A DNA stretch of 64,000 nt from Monarcha castaneiventris obscurior (Eukaryota; Chordata; Aves; Passeriformes; Monarchidae). Location of the stretch: assembly GCA_026261815.1 (NCBI GenBank), contig JAMPIT010000493.1, positions 8,201,501-8,265,500 on the forward strand, given 5' to 3'. The first letter of the stretch is position 1. The number at the start of each line of letters is the position of its first letter. The notes below the pieces were generated by a model that did no database searches, was not told the DNA's origin, and saw only the letters and a list, made by a program, of their open reading frames with translations. Below, in pieces: positions 27,701 through 42,700 of the stretch. The position numbers were made by a program, and so were the translations under genes.

Positions 27701-30700
27701 AAAGAATAATCTCTGGGAAGGGGGATTGAGCAGTGTGAGCTGCACATTCTTCTTAACACCAGGATTCCCTTTTTACTAAGCCATTTCTGACCCCAGCAGT
27801 GTGCAGCAGGCAGGAAAACCAGGTTGGACTTGCAGTTTCTGGCGACAGGATAGAGGAAATCAGATAAACCAGCTTGTACCTACCACCTTGCTGTGAATTA
27901 GGGCTGTCCTTGTGTTTCACTTTTGTACAATCAATTTTCAGAGTAAGAGCCTTTCTTCTACATGGCCAAGGGGTTTAATTCAACCCTGTAATAAATGGCC
28001 AGCTAACAATGGGCCAAACTCAGCTTGGATGTTGCTCTAGTTAATTAAGAAGAGTAGCATTGGGGCTAAATTTGGCAAGGAGTGTGAAATGACTGCCTTC
28101 AGAGGCAGGGAAGAAAAACCCTTGCTTAGCTCACTGCATCCATCTCTTCAAATGCAAATTAACCTGTCAACATCTGCATGCAGCCACCCAGGACAGCTGC
28201 AAAAAGGAGCTCCCTGCACCCAAAAGAAGGGCTGGAAATGTTTAGTTCCAAACAGCTATTTTCTGAAATAATTTCTAGTAAATAAGAATACATTTAAAGT
28301 GGTAAACTGAGCATCTGCTGCATGAAATGAATGGAGGACAGCATGTGAAAAGAAACATATGTCAAGTATGCACTTCAGATGCATTGACTACTTGCCTCCA
28401 AAACAGAGAATTTAAACATATTTGCAGCAAACACCAAAAAAAAAATTGCCTCTGCAACCCAAAGAAAAGCCTCGAATAACAGCACAAGTTCAGCCTGGCC
28501 ATACCTTGCCATTCCCGTGGTGGAAGGGAGCAATTTGTTGGATTTCAGCTGCTGCCTGGCTTCTTTTCCTCAGGCACCTGTCAGGAATGCCAAGCCTAGA
28601 CGGCTTTTGTTTGGAGCAAACAATGTCCCTTTACCAGTACATTTAAAAACCCAGAAACCAAGCCACTGCTGCAGCCAAAGCAGACCAGATTTGCTTCACT
28701 GGAGGGAAGACAGAAAAATACCCCTGTGCCTTTTACACAGTGCCCTCTGTGCAGTGCAGGAGACGGTGACATCCTGCCTGGGAACAATTGGAGACATGTT
28801 CCACAGAACTGCTCCGGCGCTGGGAGGGCACTGCTGCTGACTCCATCTCTGCCTTCAACACCCTGCAACTCATGGAAATTGCATTCCAGTATTTCGTTGA
28901 GCCCATTATCCTCAGACAAAATCTCTGCTGACTTAACTGAAGCTCTTACTTACAAAACAAGTACAGGGTAAGGCCTCTTCAGAGGAGGAGAGCTTGGATC
29001 CGAGCTCCAAAGGGTGGAACTCCTCTTTGCAAAGCAATGCGTGGGAATACTTTCAGTATAACAGGGCATAGGATAAACCCTGATGTCTCTTTTTTTTTTG
29101 TCAGGGGTGCTGTCTGTCTGTCTGTCTGCTGAGGCTTTGCTAAGGGTTTGGTTCTGCAGCCGTGATCTCATGGTGCAGACATCTCCTGAGGTCCCCTTGG
29201 GAGGGAGGGGAAACAAGCCATGAGCAGCTTCTGCAGAAACTGCTTTGCTATGATAATGTGGTGTAATTAAACAGGACTCAAAAATCCCAGAGATATAAAA
29301 ACCCATGGGTTGTACCAACAATTTTACTCATCTGTGGGTTTTCAGGCTGAATCAGGGCTGAGCAAAAAGATCATGAGAAAAAGATCTTTGACTCAGTTGA
29401 CAGTGCTGGGCTTTATCCTGTTTGCCTTGGCACATTGTAGCATCTTAATAATACAATTAAGAAGAAAAAAGAGCGAAAAACCTCTGGAAAATTCAGAAAC
29501 CTGCTGGTTCTCAAGGAGAACCTCGAAATGGAGATATCTCTTCCTGTCCCTTCCCTGCTTGGGTTTGCTTCAGTATTTCCCCCCGACCCCGATCCTGGGA
29601 ATTACATTTCCAGGAGTGAGGAGCTGCTGTTGTTCTGGCACAGAACTGCCACAGCCCAGCAGTGGGGCTGGGGCTGCATCCCCTTGGCTTGCAGAGCAGC
29701 ACAGTGTTGCTATTGAGTGTGTGTCCACATGGCAACAGCAGTGGTGCTCCAAGAATTCGATTTCCACGGTGCCCCTGGGCCTTGCCTTGACATCTTCATT
29801 GTTCCACGGAGAAATCAAAAATAAAAAACCAAGGGTAGCGTAAATGCAGTGCAAAATCCAGAACACTATAGGACAGGGTTACCTAATGGTTAATTTAGAA
29901 AGGAACATATCATTAAAAACGTATGAAGGTGGCTACATATTGATGCTGTATAAATATTTAAAGGGATGCCTCTCGTAAGGGCAGAGTTCCAAGCTACACC
30001 TAAAATAACGTGTGTGAAAGAAAATTAAAAGAATATTTCACCATTTGGACTTGTTTAATCTGCCTTGGAAAGGCTTTTTATGCCCAGCTACTGAACATTA
30101 GTATGGGAAAGGATATCAGACAGAACTCATTTTTGGTGTAATTCTACCAAAGTCAGCAGAGTTAAACTGAAGATGATTTTTCTGGCCTTTTAAATAGAGT
30201 GTAATTTTCTCCATGGGTAGTTATTAAACGCTATTGAGAGAGACTGCGGCTGCTGTTGGAAGGGCTTTCTGGAGAGGTCATTCTGTCCCATGTGAACAGC
30301 ACCAGTGAAAAACCAGGAGCTTTGTAGTTTTTACAACTTGAACAGTTCCTGGAGGCTCTAACTCCACCACACGTCACTGCCTGACCCAAAGCTAAGAGCA
30401 CACATCTATTCTGAGTTGAGATATCCTGGCTTGACATCCATTCCCACATCACAAGAATTCTGCCCGTAGAAATTGCTTAAAATATTGGAGGGGGCATTGC
30501 AAAAGATATCCGTGTGGACATTTGGTCCATCTCTGTCAGAGAGGACGTATTCCTTAAATACACTTTCTAAGGCTCAGCTGCTCAGTCTTGACATTTTGGG
30601 GCTGTTGGGGTTTGTGTGCTTTTCACCTAAGCACTGGCTGAGGTGGCCATTGCCTATCCTTATTATTTGGGACACAGATTCCTGCAGCCTTCTCTGCACG

Positions 30701-33700
30701 TGGACCAGCTTGAAGGGTGTAAAAATGCCCAGTAAGGTACCTCCTGCATGGACACAAGGCTGAATAAGTCCTAGACTAAAAGGTTCTTATTTCGGGGGAA
30801 ATTGGGAAGATGTCAGGATCTCTCAAAAGACACCTCAAGGATCTGGATCTCCTGTGGATGGCTCTGCCCCTTGCATGGAGCGCCGAGCCAGGTACCCAAA
30901 GTGTGGGGTTGGGCAGCAGCCAAGATGGGTTTTCTTCCTGCCTGCACAGCCAAGGACTCTGCCCTCTCTTGCAGAAATTAAGCTCAATCCTCAGGCAAAG
31001 CAGCAGCAAAATGTGGATCATAAATCAAGATAAATCTTGGTTTAAATGGGGGGCAGAACCCAGAGAATTATTTAGCCATTTTACAAAAAGCCTAACATCC
31101 TCTTGGGATGAAAATGGGAACACATGAGACCTCATAATTTATATATGCATTAACTTCCCACTGGTGAAATTAAAATGCAAAATAGTGTCTCTAAACAAAA
31201 CTGTGAAGCTCTGTCCCTTGAGAGAGTTAAAAATGAAATGGGCAAAGCATCTCCCACAGGATCTATTCTTACCCTGGTAGGACTTTGGGCTGGATCGTAG
31301 GTATTTTCTCTCTCACAGCCACAATGCTGAGCTCCAAGAAAGGATTTGTCTGTGCAATACAGTGAAGCTCAGCAATAATTACCCATTGTGCTCTGTGATG
31401 AGCCATCCCTTTGGTTCTTCAGTAACCCGTGCACCTGGACTTTAACTAAAACCAAATAATATGCACAGAAAACATTTTTATGTAAGAGGAGGTGAACATC
31501 ACTAAAAATCAGAGAGCCTTTGTATGGCATGCCAAACTGCTGAAGCGAAAAAATGTCTTCAGTGAAAGGGCTCAGATGTGAGCATGTTTCAGTGCACAGC
31601 TCCAGGAAAAACTCTGATAATAAATGTGAGCTTGTTATCGTTGCTTTTCAGTGGGAAGTAAAGCCGGAAGCAGGGTCGTGCTGGCTAATTGAAGCTTACA
31701 TTTTCATTCAAGCACTGCATTTTAATTATAAACTGGTGACACAAGTGTCACTTAGTTCCTACCCTGTTTTAAGTGTGCACACGTATAAAAAATATTTTCG
31801 GTTATTAATTTATTCTTGTGATCATATTCATTATCCTGCATTATGTCTACCAGGCACGTGTCTAATGACATGTTTGATACACGCTAATTCTTATGCCTCT
31901 TTTAATACAGAGCTTACACAGACATTTTAGGCTGAGCACGGTGCCAGTTGGCCACCAAAACAGGTGCACATTAATGCTATAAAATCAGCATTAGGAGCTG
32001 TGTACCCATATTCTGGCCAGCTGCAAGCACTTGCCCAGCCCTCCCGGGGCACAGCAGTCATGCCAGAAAATGGGATAACCTGTGGGAGTAGCTGCATCCA
32101 GTGCTGATGCCTGGAGATGCTGATGGTGAGGTCCTGCTGCCCAGGTCTGGCCCTGATCCTGGAGCAGGACCCAGCTCCGGCGTGCGAGTGCTCCCCGATC
32201 CCGCAGAGCTGAGCTCTTTGTGTGGCCAAAGCCCTGGCTTAAGACTTTAAAATTCAGGTGGAAAATTTCTGGCCTGTTTTTCTTTCCCTATGGGGTTTTT
32301 GTGCTGTGCCCAAAGACTCTCCAGCTAGAACGCTGCCATTTATACACAGAAATTAAAATAAAATGAGGAAAAAGGTCACTGGGAAATGGCTACCAAGAGA
32401 CACTGAGTAAGTCATTAAAAAATCAGACCAGGAGCACGAGTGAAAACAAGGGAAATATCCCTAGAAAGCAAGTTATGAAGGTAAACCTCTTTCAAAGGCA
32501 TGGGGTAGAACAGGACAGCTGTGTTTTTCCCCTCTTAATTTGCTACCAAACTATAAAGAGGATTCTGTTTTAATAAGCACCACCGTAGCGGGACACTGCA
32601 AATGAATTGTTCGAACGGCTATAATTAGAAGTGGTGCTGTGAACATCATTCCTAAATGCTACATGGTTTATTTCAGGTCTTGCATCTTTAAGGATCCCAA
32701 AGCACCTCGGAACTGTCTCCGTTTGTCAGCGCTAAAGGCAAGGACAAGAGCACAGCAAAACATGCAGAGCAAAGGAGAAACACTTCCCATCCTCTGGAGC
32801 AAACCACAGGATGTTTAATCTCACAGTGAGCAGATCTTGGCATAGTCTTGGATAAATATATCTTGAAACACCCAAGTAACTTAAAAAATGCAATTTGGTT
32901 GACTCTCAGTGCGATGTAAGCTCGGATAGAGGTCAAAAGCCTCACCCTTTGGAAAGTCTGCTCACTGTCTTGGAGCATCTTTTGTCGACAAAAATGTGTT
33001 TTCACAGTGGGCAGAGCTGGGGGGACGTGGACCAGCTCTGATCCAAACACAGGGTGGGAACATCCAAGCAGCTCCAAACATGAGCCAAGAAATTCAGCCT
33101 CTTGCTACGTTCATTGGCTTGGGTTCAGTGTGTGCAGAGGGGCTTTTGGACTGGAGCTGTCTGTGTCCTACTGCTCCATCTGGAAGGGGTCAGTCTGTCT
33201 GCAAATGGCACTCTGGTGACCCCCAAATTGCTGTCATGGCAAATAACTGAGCCCCTGCTGGCTGGCAGAAGGATGAGGGTAAGAACCCAACTGGTTTGTG
33301 TTAGCAACTCGGTTTTAAGAAACATTTCCAAACTGTTACTGAGCTCCCAGATCTATTAACTGATGTTTTATCACGTCTCACAGAGCTCTGCTTGATATTG
33401 ATGTTTTCCAACAGCTGCCCTAACAAAACCCAGTTGAAATGGTTAATGTTGCTCCTGAGCTCCAACAGTACAGAATGAACTGCCTTCAGCCAGGTGTACA
33501 TCATGCAGCAGAGTGGGAACAGGAGATGTTAAATCTGGGAGGAAGCAGAGTCTGGGGCTCTCCCTCTCCAATGGAAATCAAGTTCCTGAAGTTTTGGTAG
33601 TTCACAGTTGCAAGCAGATCACCTTCCCACACTCAACAGAGCCGTACCTGGAGCTTAACAATCCATTTTAGGCTATTGGCTTCACTGGCTCCAGTACCAG

Positions 33701-36700
33701 GGCTCTGTTCAGTGAATTTGAGGGATTCAACCCTGTTCACAATCCCCGTGGATGAAAATGTGATGTGACACAATGCAACTTGCTGTTTCATCATCTGGCT
33801 AAAACCAACCTAACACACAAAGAAACCAAGTCTAGCGATTTTTGCATTAAAATATATGCATTATGTAAAGGAGCACTGCTATGATTTACTTGAATTTAGA
33901 ATATCCACTGGACAAAGATGATTAAAGCCCACTATTGCCATTAGTGAGTCATGCACGGAGGAGTATCACAAACTTTCATATCTGGATACCTTTGAAAGCT
34001 CAGCCTAAATAGTCACAAGGTCTTCCAGCACTGAGAGTTTGTTATTTCATTTGCTTGCAGGCAGTTGAATGCTGGGGGCTGAACTCTAAAAAACCCCGAC
34101 AGCATGACAATTCTTCCAACAAAATCATCCAGTGCCCTGCTATCAGCTATCACTGATAGCCAGCGAGCTGTGAGATAGGTGTGCACAGCTCTGATAGGTA
34201 TTTGCAATAAGTTATAGTTTAGATTTGATTACATTTAGGCAATGTTCCTCTGGCAAGATCCTATTTCAAGTCATAATTGCGACATGTCATGGTTCCTTTT
34301 TAATGCCTTGCAGCACCAATAGATAAACTGTGCCTCTGGGATGCAAGGAAGACAATAACAATCCCAGTGTTATTGAATGCCATATATTTGGACAGGAGAA
34401 AATATCCAGTCATCCATATTCCACACAAAATTGCATCATTTAAAAAGTATAAATGGGAGACAACTGATCTGAAACCTCTGGTAGAGAATTGGCAGCGACT
34501 TAAAAATGGTCATTAACTTAATCTGAAAAAACCCCTGGCTGCTAAACAAGGGTGGTAATTCCTGCCTGAACTGGGTCCCTCTCCCACTCAAGCAGGGGAT
34601 GTTCTGCGCTTCTGAGTATCTCAGAAACATTTGGCATTATCAAGCTAACAGGACTGGCTAAGTGAGACACATTCAAAGGGCACAACTAAGTGGCACAATT
34701 CCAAAACAGCAATTAAAAGGCGGAATGCTTGAAAAAGAACAATAAAAGAGGTTAATTCATATCAGGGCTTGGCAATTGGTACAGGAAATACTGTAATTCC
34801 ATAACGTGCTCTCCCTTCACCCAGCTCTTCATACCACGACTGAGTGTTTATAATCTATCATTTCTTCATGGATAACATTTGACAAGAAATGACTCAATTC
34901 TGTTGAAGAAGAACGTACGGGGTTATTTTTAAAGTAGGCAGGAGCCTGGATTAATCCTGGGAAACAACTAAAACAGGTAGAGGAAAAGAGAACCCAAATG
35001 ATACCTTTGGACAAGTAAGTGATGACATGTTTTTCATTGGCAGGATGGCACAGAGATGGTCAAGAGTTAAGAAGAGAAATAAAAAATATTAAATTTCTAC
35101 CTGGGGCAGTATCTACTCATTTTCTAGAGAAGGACTCATGCACTGTCATGGAAGAGCTAATTTCAAAGGTATCTCTTTAGCAGAAGGAAGGTTACAACAT
35201 TTCAGCACGGAGAGGCAAAAAAAGAAAGAGAACAAAGATGTTGAGATGACAGGATGCCACGGGAAGGAGGAGAAAGAGGGGCTGGACTATCTGCCAGGCT
35301 AAATCAAGAACTGCTTCAACGCTTCCACTGCGTTTGACTCACAGCATGCAACAACTGGCAAAAATGCCCCCAGATCTGAAGGGAAATCTAGCTAAAGTCT
35401 GTCTAGGCTGGGCTATCCATCCTGCAGGCAGCTTGCCCGGAGGCTTGCTATTTTGAGATAGTAGAGAGGACACTTGTCATTAATATTATGATAAATCTCA
35501 ATATAGAGAAAGCCTCAAATGTTGCTGTGGTCCCCAGCACCTCTGTCTGCCCCTCAAAAAAGTCACAACCACACAGAAAGAAAAAATATGAGCTGAAGCC
35601 CAGGAAAGAGCCACCTTCCACGTTAAAATGTTGAAGACAAAATGTACTGATGTACTTTGGGAGTGGAGACAAATAACTAAGGGAAAGAACTATCTGGGAG
35701 TAGAAGAGGGAGGACAAAATATATTGCAATTTAACTCATCAAAACACACTGGAAAAGTGAGAGGCTTTAGAACAAGGCAGAAAAAAACCATGAAGTCCTG
35801 CCCAGCACTGGTGCTGTCTGCTGAAAACACCCTTTTGTTCTGAAGTCATAAATGTGTATCAGCCTCTCAGACATATGGGCAGTTGTGCATTTATCCTGTT
35901 TATTTTACTACTCCTGTGCATCCTGCCTTGCCATCTGTTGGGAAGAATTTGGATGCTGAACCATAAGTCTGAGACATAATAAATACCAGTAAACAGAAAT
36001 CTAAAACGAAGATAAGCACCAAGTAATGTTTGGAAGCAGGAACAGTTTTTCAGTTTGATAGTTTGATTTATTTCCTGAGATGAGCCTTGGCTCAGAAAAG
36101 AAGGACCAGCAGGAAAAGGTCCAATTGAAGGGACAAATCTGCGATCCCTTCTCTTATATTGGCTTCATATTGGCATAATTCCACCGCCTTCCTAGAAAGC
36201 AGTTAAGTTTACGTAGGTGGAGAATCAGACTTAATCCTGTCCCTCAAGGAAGACATGCTTAAACACCAAATATTGCATATATAAAACATAAGTTGCAAGC
36301 AAAATGCATCAACCCCAGTTAAAACAGTGTTCATGCATCTTCCCTGAGCTGGGCAGCCCTATCGCCGTGTCCCAGTTTCTCCACATCTTCGTTCCCATTT
36401 TATTATTAGAATGAGAGGGAAGTGGGTGGAAAGGAAGCGCAGTTATTCCTCCTAGTCAGGGGCAGAAAGATAAAGCAACTGGCCCCAGATCAAGCAGGAA
36501 ACCTACCAAAGCCCAGAGCCACAAGCCCACCCTCCTCCTCCTCCTCCCCCTCTTCCTCCTCCTCCTCCTCCTCCTCTTCCTCCTCCTCCTCCCTCTCCAT
36601 TTTCAGTTTGGGGATACAGAAATTCTACAGAAATTGCTGCTCTTTAGCACATAAACCACAGAGACACCAACTAAATATCTGGGAGCTGAGAGGTGTTAAT

Positions 36701-39700
36701 AACAGACTTCAGATTACACTCAGTACCTAAGTACTCCTACCTCCTCAAAGGAATTAGAGATGAGATGAAAGCACTTGCTTCCCTTCCTAATATTTTTTAT
36801 TTTTTTCCTCTGTTTCTGGAAAAATACACAGGACTACAGAATGGAGACATCAAATACGCTCCCCTTCTCCCTGAGTTTTTTACGAGGTGTTTTGCACCTG
36901 GCAAGACTCTGATCAAAGCTACAGGTGGGACAGCACGACCTGAGCAGAGGTGACACTGTGTGACCCAGCAAATGGGACAGAATGCACTGGAGGAATAATT
37001 ACTGTGTTGAAATTTTACAGGAGCAAAAAAAAATACATTTTTGTATTGACCTGTTTTACCAGTTTACGCTGGCGAGGGTCAGTAGAGCTGCCAGCAGGCA
37101 GGGCAAGCCCTGGCAGTATCTAAAAAGAGCAATAAAAGCCCACAGCAGAAGGTCAGTTAAAGGTAACAGCTGCTGGACGAAGCCCAAAGACTGCATTACA
37201 TCATTGCAAAGGTCCCCACAAACCCCAAAATGAGTTACTATGGCTTTGACAGATCCTACCACAAATGCCATCTGTCAAGTCCTCAGAACATGCAGTGTAA
37301 CTATATACAGAATAAAACAGTAACTACAGCACAACACAGCCACGAGTATCCTATTTGTACAACCCAACGCCTCCTTGACTCGTCACAAAACATTTCTGAA
37401 ACCTCCCCAGAACAATCCTGAAACCGAGGTAAGATTAATATTCTCCACATTGCATCCTGCACAGTAGAAGGAGCTTTACAGCTGGATTACAAATGTGCTT
37501 TCATTGGTTTGCAGCCTTCGGGGAGCATCGCTAATGCACAGAGTCTTTGGGATCTAAGTTTTGCACTGGGATATCTGACATGCTGAGAGCCACAGAGAAA
37601 AAACCAAAACCTTTGTGTAGCCTGATAGCTCCCTACTGGCTATGGAGTAGATCGAGTTCAAGAAAGCAAATTAATTCATTAAAGTGACATATATTCAGTC
37701 AATTAGCTTCAGATCCCTGTTTCATAGAGCAGGGAAGAATAGATGTTTTGTGACATCAATACGATCATTTGAGAGCCTCTGTACAAATGTTCAAAGAGGT
37801 GCATTGAGGAGACACATGCTTTTTTTTTTTTTTTTTCATTTGAGAACAGATAATACCTTAACCCATCTTCTGCTGACAGGTCCACCAGCACCAAATTTCT
37901 CAGCATTTTAAAGTATTTTATACTATGGACAATATTTCAAAGGGATTGAACTCTGTGTTCATAAAGGCAGCTCCAAATTCAGAAACTTTAACAAATGGAA
38001 TGCTCTTGGAAAAAAAAAATTAATCTAAAAAGGCTGTTAAAAAAATCACTCCATCAATTGCTGGCAAAACTGCCCTGCTTCTGCCAGGGTTGCAAAGCTG
38101 ACATTGGAGTGCTAAGGACTGCTGTTAAAAACAGTGAGTAAAGCACATGGACCTTCCCAAAAGTGTGTGTTTTACCAAGGAAACGGAGATGGCATGGGCA
38201 GGACGTATGGCATGAAAGAGTGAAAACATGGGCTGAATGTCAGCAAAGCCCTTCACTAATGGGTTTATGTTTGTGTTGAAAGATTCATGGGTGAAAGTTC
38301 ACTCTTCAGGAGTGCAATAATACGTAGATATTGTCCTAGAAATAGGCCATGGCATCACAAAACAAGTATTTCAGAGCAGAGACACCCATTTGTGTACTCT
38401 CCATTTGCAACCACTTTTCTTCCATGGTGTGAGAAGAGGCTCAAGTGCCTGCAAAGACTGAGAAGAGCAACCACCTCCTAAGGTGCCTGTGTACACAACC
38501 TCCAAGGCAGGTCATGTCTGCTCCTAGAGTGATTTAACATTTGCTCTACACCAAATAACACTTTGGCCACACAGAACTGGAATAAAAAGTCTGCATTGTA
38601 TTCAGTTTATTACAAACAGTGGTGGTGCTGGAGCTTCATAGCTGTGCTTGAAGAATACTAAGGAATATTCATTCTTTTTGGATGAGCCATGAATTTGCAG
38701 TATTGATGGATAGCAGCCTGCCTCTATTTGCTTGCCTCAAACATTGGTATAAGCATTTTTATTTTGTTTTCAGGAGTATCCATGGAAGCAGCGCATGCGG
38801 GTGCCGCAGCTCCCGTGTTTGTGCGCATTCATCCAAGCTGGAAGACTTGCAAATAATTGTGCAAATGTGCGTTTGTGCAAGTTTTCAAATCATAAATGAT
38901 TTATTCGATCCTTCCTCCCCATTATAAATGCTCCAGCCATGCAGCCAGGAAGGACACGTGGGCCCACGTGAATTAAATAGCCAATTGCACCACTTGAAAA
39001 GTAAATGGCAAACAGGGAATACTAAAAGCAGTAGACACAATGGGTTCAAAGAGATTCATATGCTGAAGTGTTTAATAAAATACTCTTTGAATAAATTTAA
39101 ATTACAAGTACATTACTTGATTTCCTATCTTGATGTCACAGAGCTGGCACAGCGCTCTATTGTGAGCTGTCCTATTAACTTCAGCACGATTGTTCACCGA
39201 GATAAGCAGTTTCAGTGGATAAAGTGGTGTTTTTAACATTGTGTTTTTCTAGGCAAATACTTTAATCAGATCCTCCTCGTGAGTAAGACTGCGCGAGGCT
39301 TACGAAGCCGTGCTGCACATTTCCCATGGGAATAGGGGCTCCTGGGAAATCACAGTGGCTTAATCTCCCTTTCTCGGGTTAGCTTGACCACAAAACGGTT
39401 ATTCACAGGATGCAGCATTTGCTGTGTTTGCAAGACCCTGCTCTGCACCCACGGACCCACAGCTTGTGACAGCCACCACAGCTCGAGTGTGGACATGGAA
39501 CAGAACAGCAGCCACCCGAAATGGGGCTGATTTGCTCTTCTGGTGAATTTGTGGGCCGGGGTGCAGGTTTCAGGTTGATTGGCTGCATGGGGGCTTCGTC
39601 AGAAACTCCCTACTCTGGTGACATTTTAACTTCAGCAGCCAAGGCTGCAGTTATTGTGGTTGTCTTGGGCCCAGAAAACCAAACCACAGCTTTGCCAGGG

Positions 39701-42700
39701 AGCCCCTGGGCCCTCTTCCTGCAGAGGCTCAGCCACTTCTGTTCTGCACATCCCCACCAGGAATCATTTCAGTTTCTGACCGAAGGCAATTACCTTGGAT
39801 GTAACTTTAAAAAATCCACGCAGAAACAGTGCCGTTATTTAAAATCCACTCAATGAACCTCCTACCTCCACCTTTGACAAACGTGCTAAAAGAACAAAAT
39901 TGGGATTAGACAGGCAAGAGTTTGACTGATGTATCATTAACGCTGCTTCTTGAGTGACTAAGCTCCATAGTAGTATCAACTACTAGTACTGAAACATTAT
40001 TTCATCCCTGCAACTCCAAACAAAGATAATATGCTTGATCCCTAAGCTGTATCACTCCAATTATGATGCCAATTTGTTGTAAAATATTGTTTCAAAGAAA
40101 ATCAGGAAAACATTGAGGAGCACCTGATAATTGAATATAAGGTTATCCTTTTACATCCTGCTTCAGCAATTTTGTTTGAAATCTTGGAAATGGGGCTACT
40201 GAACAGGTGATTGCTCAAAATCCAGCATACAGATTGTTTCATGGATAGAGTTGAGAAAGATTTTACTGGGAAATTTCAATTGACCTGAAATTTGCTTAGC
40301 GAAATGCTTTATGTATGTCAAAAGCAATTTCAGAGGCTGTTTAAGGCATTTTCAGCTTCTGCACATTTGTGTCTCAGATTTGGCTTTTTGACATAAGAAT
40401 GAAATGGCAATAAAGACCATTAAAATAAATTAAGGTGGCTTTTACAATTATTTCTCCAAAATACCAGAAGGTTTCTAAAAATAGGTTTGAAGCCAGACCA
40501 TTTAATCACATATAAAAATCCATAACTGAAGTTATTTTCCTGCTATGTATCTCCTCAGAATTGCAATATTACCTTCATATTACTGAAAGACTCAGCCACT
40601 TCAAATGAACAAGGCTCTGAAATGGTCAAGAGAGCGTTGTTTTAAATCAGCTTCTGGAAATGGTTTTATTATTTTATAAAACAAAGGAATGGTTCCATGT
40701 TGAAATCCAAGTCCCATGGTATGGTTTAAAACATGAATAATTTAATGTATCTATAGATTTTATCTTACAAAACAGAACATACTGAAAAAAGAGGAGAGAA
40801 TGTAGTCTCTGCTCCTCATCTCTGTGAACAGATGACAGCTTTCTCAAATTGGGCATTCTTAGCACATATTTGACAACTTTAAAAATTGTAACTTTATAAT
40901 TTGATTATGAGCATTTGAATTTTGAGCAGAACAGCTCCCTTGCTGTTGGATTGATGCATCCCATGAAATCCCTTTTTATCCCCCAAACTGGTGGGGGTTT
41001 GAGCTTTATTTGCACACAACTCCTGGGTGCAGCTGTTCAGCAAATACCCTGGTGAGTGCCAGGAGGGCACCGGCGCTGCCCAGGGGTGCAGCAAGATTGG
41101 AGCTCGGCCGTGTTACTGGGAGCTGCTTCAGCACTGCCCATTCCTCACAGCTCCCCTGTTCTCCTAAATAAAGTTCTGACTCAAGCCCAGGTGAAATCGA
41201 GGCAGAAATTCCACCAGTTTCAGTCGAAGCTGCACTTGACTTCTATGAATGGTGTTACTGGGAAACCACACAGAAATCCTGACATTGGGAAACTCAGGGA
41301 TTTTTCCTGACAGGTCCAGCCTAGCTGAGCAAGCTCAGCAACTCCTGCAAGATGCAAACTTATTTTCCATGAAAAACAGAGGCTGAAGACACTTAGAACA
41401 AGCTCAGTGGAGATCACAAGATTCAGTTCAAGTGGAGGATGCTCAGCGTCTCTCAAGCAAACTCAGGAGCTCTCAGATGCAAGCCCTCATTTTCCAGGTG
41501 CCATAAAAGCCCATGCTGAGAGTTAGATTTCCTTTAAGAGTCATAAAGCCAAGCATTGCTATTACCCATAAACCTTCATATTTCAATAATTCTTTCTCTC
41601 TTTAGCATCTAAAAATATTTCCTTTTCGTACAGCTCTTCCATGCATGCCTACTATTACTAGGTAGCGAATCCGGTATTTTAAGAGAAAAATCATGTTACA
41701 CTGTAGCCTTAAATCATTAGCTAAAGGAGAAGATGAGAACAGACGTGAGAATGAGGTGTTTTCTACCACGCCACAGCATTTTCTGGGGAGAAAAAAACCC
41801 ATCTGAACACAGCTGCGACTCTGAACCGGAGCTGGGCTCGTCTGGGCTGAGCCGTCTGTCAGTTGGAATAAAGCACAAAACCAGGTTTGCAAAGTTCCCG
41901 TGTGCTAAGCCGTGCTGATGGAACTGGGTGCACAGCAGCCCGTCCAAGTGCATCCCTGTGGGGAGAGGGGCTCCGGCGTGCCCACACCCCCACGAGCCAC
42001 AAAGCAGCTCGGCACAAAGTCACCAGCGTTCCTCTGCTCTCCCTTTCCCCCACACTCTCCTCCAGCACCACGGAGGCTCTGTTGGCTGCTCACAGACAGA
42101 AGGGACCAGCAGGTTAGCAGCTTCAGAGGCACCGTGGTGGCCACGGCCCGCACTGGCAGCGCAGGTCCCTGTCCCGGGGATGTGCCGCTTTCGCACGGTC
42201 AGAGCCCCGCGCTCTCAGCTGGAAGATGTCGTTTCCCATCTGGGCTTTGCGACCTGCTCTGCCAAATCCTCGCAACACCCATGTGCTTCTTTGTCCCGGC
42301 AGCTACCGCCGCGCCTTCTCCACAACTCCATTTTCGGAGCGGGAGCCACATGTTCGGCCTCTGCGGGGAGCGGGCTCCTGCTGCCCAGCCCAGTCGCTAA
42401 AACACCCATCTTTTTATTGTTGCTATCCTTCGGCCTGACCCTCGGGCTGTGTTTAGCAACCCCGAGTCCACACTGAGGCACCTGAGCGGTGGCAACACCC
42501 CCTTCACCTGAGCTCCCGGTGTCTGTCTGAGGGCAGACTGGGAGGAACTGGAGTTCCCGCTGTCCTGCCCGAGAGCTGTGGTTGAGCTCCAAAGCTCCGA
42601 AAGCTCCCGGGGGGCGGGGGCGCAGCCCCGAAGCCTGCAGGGCTCAGGTGCGCCCCGAAGCACCCAAAAGCCCCGACCCCGCCGGGAGCCCCCAAAGCCC

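Noticed and set aside
36422..36730. Plus-strand frame with a poly-Ser run
   Set aside because: Produced by the TCC microsatellite.
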